Shown: one piece after another, positions 1 to 6,546 of the stretch
How positions within the stretch are numbered: position 1 is the first letter of the stretch
Layout: every line of letters starts with the position of its first letter
Assembly: GCA_965530995.1 (NCBI GenBank)
Contig: CBESOB010000109.1
Coordinates: 1-9,656, forward strand
Origin: JABABD01 sp965530995
Lineage (GTDB): Bacteria > Bacteroidota > Bacteroidia > Flavobacteriales > Flavobacteriaceae
DNA: 9,656 bases
Direction: 5' to 3'
Position numbers and translations under genes: made by a program
The notes under the pieces: model-generated
What the model saw: the letters and a program-made list of their open reading frames with translations, nothing else
Told to the model about the DNA's origin: nothing
The model's database searches: none

Positions 1-923
1 GCTTCCATTAAGGGCATTAACAAATCGCCAAATTTATTTATAGTCTTGTTTTCTGGATTATTCTTTATGGTTTTATGCAGAAAGAATAGCCAAATGAATG
101 CAGCAATTAGCATAATGACTACAAGTAAATTATAGTTCTCAAACAGGTAAGGAAATATTTGTCCTATACCTAAACCTATTAGTACTGGAACCGATAGAAT
201 TGCCAATAGTGCACCAAAAACTTGAATGATCGGATGGGGTTTTCCCTCATTAAAGGCTTTTATTTCTTTCAATTCCTCATCTGTCGGAGGAATCTCTGGA
301 GTTTTCCATATCGACCAAGCAACTGTAGCTACAGATGCAAAAGCACCAAGGAAAAAAGAATAATACACCCATTTAGGGATGGCGCTTACAGCTTCTGAAG
401 CTTCTGCAGGAGAGCTAAACCAATCTTGAAAAAGGAATAAAGAAAAGTTAGCAATAGTAATGCCTGCACCGACAAATAGTGCTTGCATTTGATATCCAAA
501 TGTCAATTGACTATTTGGTAATTTATCGCCAACGAAAGCTCTGTAAGGTTCCATAGCCGTGTTATTTGAAGCATCCAATATCCATAATAATCCTACTGCG
601 AACCACAATTCTGAACTATACGGGAATACAAACAAACATAAACTGGCACATAAAGCTCCAATTAAGAAGAAAGGCTTTCGTCTTCCTCCCCATTTAGGAG
701 ACCAGGTCTTATCTGATATAGCACCAATAATTGGCTGAATTAGCAATCCAGTTACAGGACCGGCTAGATTTAATAAAGGTAAATCTTGATGGTGAGCACC
801 TAAATACTCAAAGATAGGATTGATAGCACTTTGTTGTAAGCCAAAACTGAATTGAATTCCAAAGAACCCCACATTCATGTTCCATATTTGCCAAAAGGAT
901 AAGCGTGGTTTCGTTAATTTCAT
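1..923 (-). CDS. SLC45/sucrose-type MFS sugar transporter, C-terminus cut off by window edge
   Basis: Translating from the ATG at 923-921 gives 307 residues with no stop before the left edge, so the C-terminal part is missing. It is a polytopic inner-membrane protein with about eight visible hydrophobic segments (roughly residues 10-30, 50-69, 85-103, 106-122, 147-166, 186-205, 232-257 and 265-282) and a hydrophilic central loop at about 206-230, the usual 6 + 6 layout of the major facilitator superfamily. The diagnostic stretch is residues 55-84: GP-x-x-GLLIQP-x-x-G-x-x-SD, then a WGGRRKPF loop between TM2 and TM3. This matches the R-x-GRRRP signature of plant sucrose carriers and SLC45 proteins. 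Members of this group move di- or oligosaccharides, usually by proton symport. In flavobacteria such genes often accompany maltose/alpha-glucan enzymes, but no such enzyme is in view, so the substrate is inferred. The 120-bp gap upstream suggests its own promoter. Confidence 0.9.
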   Translation of the reverse strand, partial: MKLTKPRLSFWQIWNMNVGFFGIQFSFGLQQSAINPIFEYLGAHHQDLPLLNLAGPVTGLLIQPIIGAISDKTWSPKWGGRRKPFFLIGALCASLCLFVFPYSSELWFAVGLLWILDASNNTAMEPYRAFVGDKLPNSQLTFGYQMQALFVGAGITIANFSLFLFQDWFSSPAEASEAVSAIPKWVYYSFFLGAFASVATVAWSIWKTPEIPPTDEELKEIKAFNEGKPHPIIQVFGALLAILSVPVLIGLGIGQIFPYLFENYNLLVVIMLIAAFIWLFFLHKTIKNNPENKTINKFGDLLMPLME

Positions 924-950
924 ATTTAGTTAGTTATAAGAACTAAATAT
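922..950. repeat. Perfect 10-bp inverted repeat at the transporter start codon
   Basis: The arms ATATTTAGTT (922-931) and AACTAAATAT (941-950) are exact reverse complements separated by 9 nt. The left arm includes two bases of the transporter ATG (921-923). In the transcript this could fold into an AT-rich hairpin covering the translation start. In DNA it could be a dimeric regulator site. The minus-strand sequence TATATTTA (951-944) lies mostly in the right arm and resembles the Bacteroidota -7 element TAnnTTTG with one mismatch, but I see no good -33 element at the right distance. The function is inferred from position and symmetry only. Confidence 0.45.
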
Positions 951-993
951 AGTAAAAAACAAGGCTAAAACTGAGAATATGGCAATGACTTCA

Positions 994-1007
994 CGAAAAC
1001 GATTTCG
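994..1007. promoter_or_regulatory. LacI-family operator-like near-palindrome
   Basis: The 14-mer CGAAAACGATTTCG has a central CG and is symmetric except for one mirrored pair of positions. This is the usual look of operators bound by LacI/CcpA-type regulators. It lies in the 120-bp gap, 71 bp upstream of the transporter start. On the minus strand, ATAATTTG (1026-1019) lies just upstream and weakly resembles a -7 element; if it is used, the site would fall just downstream of the transcription start, where a repressor would act. An 8-bp palindrome GTTTAAAC (1010-1017) sits next to it. No regulator gene is in the window, so the assignment rests on sequence shape and on the sugar-transport context. 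Confidence 0.4.
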
Positions 1008-1043
1008 GGGTTTAAACTCAAATTATCATGTGTCTATGAGTGC

Positions 1044-1934
1044 TTATTGAAGAGGCATAAAGATCTCCGCTTTCCAGTCTAATTCATTGCCTCCCATATT
1101 CGGGTTGCTGTAAAAGATTTCAAAAGGTTGTTTCTTGATAGGAATATTATTTTTATCTGCATACTCCAAAAGGTGATACCAGGCACGGTCGGAGGTGATG
1201 TAATTACCGTTGTATATAGCTTTGATAGCTTTTTGCTCAATTAATTGTTTGAATTGCAATCCTTTGATCACTGGGAGTGAATCAGACTGAATGATCGGAT
1301 AACAAAAATTATACGAAATACTATCGGTTTCTATGGACCAATCGGTTATTTCGATAAATGGCTGTCCATCAAGTTGTAATCCATTCTTGACTAAAATCGT
1401 ATTAAGAAAAGAATAGTTTTGCATCATTTTCAGCGCTTTGTCCTTTTGTGCACTCTTAAGTGTCACATAAGCATAAAACTTTGGTTTGATTGTGCTAGGT
1501 CCAACAATAGTCACTTTAAAGCGCTCGGTATGATCCTTGATGATTGTCATGCAATCCATAAGAGTTTTTTTAGTACGCTTCTCGAAGTCGGAATTAGTTA
1601 ATGGAATAGTTATTCGGTTAAGAAGACTATTATTCATGTCTTTAATGGAGACTTTTACTTCAGATATGGAATCGTTCACTGGCTTTATATCCCACTCGTA
1701 ACGATGTAGTGAGTCATTGAATTCAATATGATGCACAAAATTTGTCAGGTTCCCTTGTTCAATGAATTCAGCATTTTCAAGGCCATTAGCCCATAACTTG
1801 ATTTCCTGGTTAAGCGCACCAGGTATGGCCTTGGACCTAAAAGTAACTATATAGTCGTTTGGTTTCAAGAACAAGTACCAAATAAGACCACTTAACAGAA
1901 GGATAGTAACCCCTAATACTACTCTTTTTCGCAT
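1044..1934 (-). CDS. Membrane-anchored protein with C-terminal GyrI-like effector-binding fold
   Basis: A 296-residue protein with a single N-terminal membrane segment (about residues 5-23, after a basic MRKR start) and a soluble remainder that should face the periplasm. There is no lipobox cysteine. Residues about 28-142 look like an alpha/beta sandwich of the SRPBCC/polyketide-cyclase type, ending in a long helix (about 116-136); this call is tentative. Residues about 150-296 resemble the GyrI-like / AraC effector-binding fold, with two similar halves, the Y-x-G-x-Y motif at 241-245, an acidic position in FEIFY (271-275) and a terminal E-x-FMPL strand. In soluble relatives this fold binds small hydrophobic or cationic ligands, or DNA gyrase. 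There is no DNA-binding domain here, so it is not a conventional regulator. The start lies 9 bp after the stop of the haloperoxidase-like gene, which indicates cotranscription. It is the last gene before the 120-bp gap. The ligand and role are unknown. Confidence 0.82.
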   Translation of the reverse strand: MRKRVVLGVTILLLSGLIWYLFLKPNDYIVTFRSKAIPGALNQEIKLWANGLENAEFIEQGNLTNFVHHIEFNDSLHRYEWDIKPVNDSISEVKVSIKDMNNSLLNRITIPLTNSDFEKRTKKTLMDCMTIIKDHTERFKVTIVGPSTIKPKFYAYVTLKSAQKDKALKMMQNYSFLNTILVKNGLQLDGQPFIEITDWSIETDSISYNFCYPIIQSDSLPVIKGLQFKQLIEQKAIKAIYNGNYITSDRAWYHLLEYADKNNIPIKKQPFEIFYSNPNMGGNELDWKAEIFMPLQ

Positions 1935-1943
1935 TTACAGAAT

Positions 1944-3293
1944 TTAATTTACTGAAGTGTTAGTAGTCACTTTCATCTTCAAATTATCCACAACAAATTT
2001 CCCAAGATCCCTTCCTTGTTTTACACCTATTTCGACTGCAGCTCGGTAGTGAATTCCGCCATACATTCTGCTGATTGCTGCTTCATCTGCGGCTTGGTCG
2101 AATGAAGAAAAACTTCTTATGGGTAAGCCGTATCTAACTTCAGTGTCATCATCAAAGGTGAAATTATCGCCAAAAATACTCGTTAATGCAGTTGAGGCAG
2201 CTCCTGAAACAACACTATGTCCACTAGAATATTCTGGAAAAGGTGGTGTTTGCAAAACGGGTTTCCAACTATCGTCAATATGCTCGTTGATAAGAGTTTC
2301 GGGGCGTATCAAGTTGCTGCGATACTTTTCGTCCCAGCAACTAATAAAGGCATCAGAAATGGCAATAGCCGTTTTAGTATATACAAATAAGGTCTTATTG
2401 AAATCGCTATTCGTTTTTCTTGATGCTATCTTAGCTATACCCATCCAGTGAGCTCCAGGAGTGATTTTCTTGGTAGCAAACATTAAGTGACCCCTTGATA
2501 CTGTTACGTAGGGATTACAATCCCAAAAACGCGCTATTTGAATTTCTTCCGATTCGTCACCTTTTTCGGTGATTTGGTTGCTTATATCATATACTTCTTT
2601 CAATTCCTTATAGAAATTTGAATTCTTTTCCATGGAAAATGGAGGAGGAGGCGTAGGTTTAAATTGTTGTGCAGAATCAATCACAAAAGTTCGCAATTTG
2701 TTCCAATGTGGTTCAATACCTCCCAGATATGAAGGAGGTGTTGGCTGCCATCTCGAAGGGTCATCAATATCCACAGTGAACTTTGGCATTGTACGGGTTT
2801 CCTTATAATTATCGGTATCCATCCACTCCGTTATGTGTTCAACAACTTGGAGCCCATATTCTTTCGACGCATTGAATAATTCAGGATTCTTGCTTTCCCA
2901 CACTGCATAAAGACTATCCTTTAAAACTGCCATCTTTTCCTCAGAGAAAATAAGTTTTTGACTTAGTTCCATATGTGCAACCATGGCAGATAATTCCATG
3001 TTAATTGGGATAGATTTGTCAGGTTGGGGAATTGCCGTCAGGGATTTTAATTGCCCTTGCAGAGAGGTATAAGAGTCCTCGTGTAAGGCCATGATCTCGT
3101 AGGCAGCAATATTTGGATATATAAATACCCTACTAGAAACAGGAGGTGAAAATATATCATGAATCATGATCTCTGTAATCTTATCAACCGATGCATGTAA
3201 ATCTTCCGCAGATATGATGATAGGTTCTGTTTTTTTACATGACTGTAAAAAGAATAAAACACCGATCATTATGAACAATTGTTTCTTTTTCAT
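1944..3293 (-). CDS. Vanadium-dependent haloperoxidase / PAP2-superfamily lipoprotein
   Basis: A 449-residue protein. The start is fixed by a lipoprotein signal peptide: MKKK, a hydrophobic core, then LQSC with the lipidated cysteine at 19. The mature protein should therefore be anchored to a membrane, probably the outer membrane. The C-terminal half carries the three superfamily motifs in order: K323-x6-R330-P331, SSGH at 356-359, and S408-R409-x5-H415. By analogy with vanadium chloroperoxidase, K323, R330, S357, G358, H359, R409 and H415 would hold vanadate or phosphate, with H359 as acid-base and H415 as the axial ligand or nucleophile. Two details differ from the textbook signature: the first residue of PSGH is Ser, and the Asp expected four residues after H415 is Ala419, with Glu421 nearby. 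A proline-rich stretch (212-219) precedes the helical catalytic bundle. It starts 4 bp after the VCBS gene. Halide oxidation is possible, but many bacterial members have no proven activity, and phosphatase activity cannot be excluded. Confidence 0.93.
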   Translation of the reverse strand: MKKKQLFIMIGVLFFLQSCKKTEPIIISAEDLHASVDKITEIMIHDIFSPPVSSRVFIYPNIAAYEIMALHEDSYTSLQGQLKSLTAIPQPDKSIPINMELSAMVAHMELSQKLIFSEEKMAVLKDSLYAVWESKNPELFNASKEYGLQVVEHITEWMDTDNYKETRTMPKFTVDIDDPSRWQPTPPSYLGGIEPHWNKLRTFVIDSAQQFKPTPPPPFSMEKNSNFYKELKEVYDISNQITEKGDESEEIQIARFWDCNPYVTVSRGHLMFATKKITPGAHWMGIAKIASRKTNSDFNKTLFVYTKTAIAISDAFISCWDEKYRSNLIRPETLINEHIDDSWKPVLQTPPFPEYSSGHSVVSGAASTALTSIFGDNFTFDDDTEVRYGLPIRSFSSFDQAADEAAISRMYGGIHYRAAVEIGVKQGRDLGKFVVDNLKMKVTTNTSVN

Positions 3294-3297
3294 CTGT

Positions 3298-6200
3298 TTA
3301 TTTCTTCAGTTTATATACTTGAACTTTATCATTATTAATAGTAACCAACAAGTATTTTTCATCATTCATATCAATAATACTAAGATCACGAACTGATTTT
3401 TGAGCGAGATCCAAGCCAATTCTATGCCCCAAAATTACATTATTTTCATTTTTTATTAAGGCACCTGGAAAAGAATCGAATCGTCCTTGGAATGGTTTTA
3501 CACCAAAATAATTACCGCCTACTAGGACTTCTTGGTGCCCATCAGAATCAAAATCATAGGGCAAAAGAGCGGTAATAGGTGAGACCTGCAGACTATTTTC
3601 AAAAGGCACAAAACTGAATTTACCATTCTCGTTCCTTAAAAAACCAGAATTAAGTTCAGAAACTTCCATTAAAGAAGTGTTTTTAAGGGTGTTCCTTTCA
3701 AATATTTCATCAATCGTATTGCCCGCAAAACTCTTATAATCAGGATACTTTTTTTTCAGAATTATTAGTTGACCGGATAATTGATCAAGGTCTTCTATAG
3801 GATAATAGTTTCCGTCTTTTTCGATGGCAACAATGGTCTCAGTCTGACCGTTTTCATCAAGATCCCCATAGTAAAGTTTTAATGGTGCATTTTTTGAAGC
3901 TTTGAACTTGGAGTTCGTTCCCCAGTTGCCCATCATATAATCTGTATCTCCGTCCTCATCAATATCAAAAGGCACTATAGTTTGCCATAAGCCATTTAAT
4001 TCTTCAATACCGACTGAAGTTTTAGTAAGGGTGCCATTCAAGTTCCTAAAGAAAGTAGGAGACATCCATTCACCGACAACTATGAGGTCTTTGACGCCAT
4101 CGTTATCAAAGTCACTCCATATGGCATCAGTTACCATGCCCACCTTATCAATGGGATTTTCAAGATCTCTTTCGAATTGGCCGTTGTTATTTTTTAAGAT
4201 GTAGGACTCAGGAATGTTACCAAAATCATTTGATATTGCTTGATTTCCAATAAATAGATCTAAATCGCCATCATCATCGATATCGAATGGAGCAATAACC
4301 GAAACATTGCTGAAACTCTCAGGTAAGTCTACCGATTTAAACGCTTCGTCTTCCTGCAAATAATAACTATTGAGCAATGGCTTCATTTGATTATAGAAAT
4401 CGGCACCACCAGTCCCTATGATCAAATCGTTTTCCCCATCCTTATTAAAATCTGCGATATGTGCAGCAACATCTTCTTTTATTGAATCTTTAGAAATGGA
4501 TGGAAATTCTTTTCTTGCATAGACACCTTCTTTTTGAATAAATACAGCCGACGGAATGAATTTAGATCCACCAAAGAAAATATCATGTTTGCCATCGGAA
4601 TCCATATCGCCTATTGCTGTAGCTGGACCCCTATCAGATATCTGATACGGAATCAGTTTCTGACGGTTAAAATCGATATAAGAATCTTCTTTATGCGTAA
4701 AGTCAATTCCAAGATTGCCATTGATTTTTTCAAAAACCTGCTTGTCTTTTGGCTTTAGAGAACTGTAATCAAAAGTTTGCGTGTTTTCAGGGCTTATGGT
4801 CAAGAATTGATTGGTAGACACATTTTTTAAGACTTGATATGTTTTATCAGGCCAAATTATCTTTAAAGAATCCACCTTTTTATCCTGGCCATAACCGAAG
4901 TGTATAATGGGCTCTGATGACGCTTGAAAACCACGTACTGTATAAAGTTCTTTGTATGTCAATATTCCGTTCTGGTAGGAAAACACTTTGGTTCCAATAC
5001 CATTACGATTTTCTTGGTTATAATTGAATTTGAGTTTTAAATAGTTTGCCTTGTCATTGGTTTGGTTGATATACAATGAGGCATATGCGTTGTTATTATT
5101 CGTGACAAGGTCAAGGTCACCATCTAGGTCTAGATCTGCCATGGCCGTTGCACCTGATATAATAGTATCATTAGAGATCCATTGTCCTGATTTATTTTCG
5201 AATAGTAGATCTTCTTTTCCTTTGAAAATAATATTTCGAACCGCTCCAGAAGGCATCAAATTAAGGGCTTGCTGATCAACCAGTTTGGTGTTGGTTATTT
5301 TCTTCTGAATTTGTTCGTTGGACACAAAATTGATATAATCCAGGTCATTCGGTCGTTTAGGAATACCATTGGAAATGAAGATATCCTGTTCGCCATCTTG
5401 GTCATAATCTGAGAATAGGGCACTCCAACTCCAATCCGTGGCAGCAACACCACTTAAAAGTGCTATTTCGGAGTATGAGCTCCCTTGATTGTTCACAAAT
5501 AGCATGTTTCGTGCGAATTGGTAGTGGTATCCGAACCGCTCGGTTCTCATTTTTTGAGTTTGAACGTTGTCTGAACCTTCGGATGATTTAAGCACTTTTT
5601 CATCTTCAGGAAGCATATCCAAAGAAATGATATCTGGCCAACCGTCATGGTTAATATCTCCTACATCGTTGCCCATAGAGAAGCGAGAGGTATGGCCAAA
5701 ATAATCTTTCAAGCACTCTTTAAAAGTCCCATCGCCATTATTCAAGTAGTAATAGTCATCCTCATGAAAATCGTTTCCCACATATATATCCGGAAAACCA
5801 TCTTGATTGAAATCCGAAATGGCAACTCCCAAACCATAGCCATTTACACCACTGAAAATTCCAGCTTCTTCACTGACATCCACAAATTTTTGACCATCAT
5901 TCCTAAGAAGTTTGTCCCCAGTCTCATAACTTCTTTTACGCCGCGTATCTGCAGGGCCATAAGATTCTTGAGTATGTACCGCATGATTAAGTAAATACAT
6001 ATCCAAATCGCCATCTAGATCAAAATCCAAAAAAGCCGATGAGGAACTATAAGAGTCAAAATCTAACCCGTATTTGGCGGCATTTTCGGTAAAAGTGCCA
6101 TCACCATTATTGATATATAACTCATTATAGCCATCAAAGCCATTTAGGCCAACTACAGCACAAACATAGATGTCCAATAAACCATCACCATTGATATCAC

Positions 6201-6546
6201 CCATGACTGCTCCTGTATTCCAGGAGCTATTACCTTCTATTCCCGCAGTTGAGGAGACATCTTCAAACTTCAAATCACCTTTGTTGATATATAATTTGTT
6301 TTTGCCCTGATTTGCGGAAAAAAAGATATCTGGTAACTGATCACCATTAATATCACCAATTGCAACCCCACCACCATTATAGAAATAGAGATAGTCTAGT
6401 ATATTCACGTCATCACTAGGCACCACCGTATTAATAAAATCAACACCTGTTTTTGTATGTGAAGGATTTTCAAATAGTAATTCTCCCTGCTGGTTGCAAC
6501 TTAGCAGAACAAGAATAGCTAAGAAATAGGGGACTATTCTATTCAT
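3298..6546 (-). CDS. FG-GAP/VCBS-repeat lipoprotein with central ASPIC/UnbV domain
   Basis: A complete 1082-residue protein. The signal peptide ends in the lipobox LLSC with Cys17 as the predicted lipidated residue, which supports the ATG at 6546. Fourteen D-x-[DN]-x-[DN]-G-like calcium-binding loops begin at residues 65, 117, 174, 245, 297, 380, 471, 647, 699, 755, 812, 861, 895 and 998. They are typical of FG-GAP/VCBS beta-propeller blades. An ASPIC/UnbV domain occupies about residues 512-584 (4795-5013), with N-G-I-G-T-K, R-G-F-Q-A-S-S and the W-P-D strand, so the loops split seven before and seven after it. Such proteins are typically exported surface proteins of Bacteroidota, often encoded near SusC/SusD pairs. 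A binding or scaffolding role is likely; no catalytic motif is visible. It is a paralog of the upstream gene, overlaps its end by 8 bp (ATGAATAG), and is followed 4 bp later by the haloperoxidase-like gene. The ligand is unknown. Confidence 0.96.
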   Translation of the reverse strand: MNRIVPYFLAILVLLSCNQQGELLFENPSHTKTGVDFINTVVPSDDVNILDYLYFYNGGGVAIGDINGDQLPDIFFSANQGKNKLYINKGDLKFEDVSSTAGIEGNSSWNTGAVMGDINGDGLLDIYVCAVVGLNGFDGYNELYINNGDGTFTENAAKYGLDFDSYSSSSAFLDFDLDGDLDMYLLNHAVHTQESYGPADTRRKRSYETGDKLLRNDGQKFVDVSEEAGIFSGVNGYGLGVAISDFNQDGFPDIYVGNDFHEDDYYYLNNGDGTFKECLKDYFGHTSRFSMGNDVGDINHDGWPDIISLDMLPEDEKVLKSSEGSDNVQTQKMRTERFGYHYQFARNMLFVNNQGSSYSEIALLSGVAATDWSWSALFSDYDQDGEQDIFISNGIPKRPNDLDYINFVSNEQIQKKITNTKLVDQQALNLMPSGAVRNIIFKGKEDLLFENKSGQWISNDTIISGATAMADLDLDGDLDLVTNNNNAYASLYINQTNDKANYLKLKFNYNQENRNGIGTKVFSYQNGILTYKELYTVRGFQASSEPIIHFGYGQDKKVDSLKIIWPDKTYQVLKNVSTNQFLTISPENTQTFDYSSLKPKDKQVFEKINGNLGIDFTHKEDSYIDFNRQKLIPYQISDRGPATAIGDMDSDGKHDIFFGGSKFIPSAVFIQKEGVYARKEFPSISKDSIKEDVAAHIADFNKDGENDLIIGTGGADFYNQMKPLLNSYYLQEDEAFKSVDLPESFSNVSVIAPFDIDDDGDLDLFIGNQAISNDFGNIPESYILKNNNGQFERDLENPIDKVGMVTDAIWSDFDNDGVKDLIVVGEWMSPTFFRNLNGTLTKTSVGIEELNGLWQTIVPFDIDEDGDTDYMMGNWGTNSKFKASKNAPLKLYYGDLDENGQTETIVAIEKDGNYYPIEDLDQLSGQLIILKKKYPDYKSFAGNTIDEIFERNTLKNTSLMEVSELNSGFLRNENGKFSFVPFENSLQVSPITALLPYDFDSDGHQEVLVGGNYFGVKPFQGRFDSFPGALIKNENNVILGHRIGLDLAQKSVRDLSIIDMNDEKYLLVTINNDKVQVYKLKK
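6539..6546 (-). other. 8-bp start/stop overlap of the two VCBS genes
   Basis: On the minus strand, ATGAATAG contains the start codon of the downstream VCBS lipoprotein (6546-6544) and the TAG stop of the upstream one (6541-6539). There is no Shine-Dalgarno-like sequence upstream, only an A/T-rich stretch ending in TTAATAA, as is usual in Bacteroidota. Termination-reinitiation coupling, giving matched amounts of the two paralogs, is a plausible inference. Confidence 0.7.

Noticed and set aside
924..1043. Intrinsic terminator after the GyrI-like gene
   Set aside because: No GC-rich stem followed by a T-run is present on the minus strand in this gap. The symmetric elements there look like operator-type or start-codon structures instead.
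1419..2451. Plus-strand ORFs at 1419-1601 and 2119-2451
   Set aside because: They are antisense to the GyrI-like and haloperoxidase-like genes, whose domains and motifs are well supported on the minus strand.
3166..3396. Plus-strand ORF of about 76 codons spanning the junction of the haloperoxidase-like and VCBS genes
   Set aside because: It is antisense to the lipoprotein signal peptide and the end of the VCBS gene, and its hydrophobic look comes from A/T-rich sequence. It has no family resemblance.
5051..5275. Plus-strand ORF coding an SRSPSRSRS-like peptide
   Set aside because: It is antisense to the DLDLDGDLDL calcium loop of the VCBS lipoprotein; GAT/GAC-rich repeats read backwards give Ser/Arg runs. 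It has no plausible start context and lies fully inside a well-supported gene.
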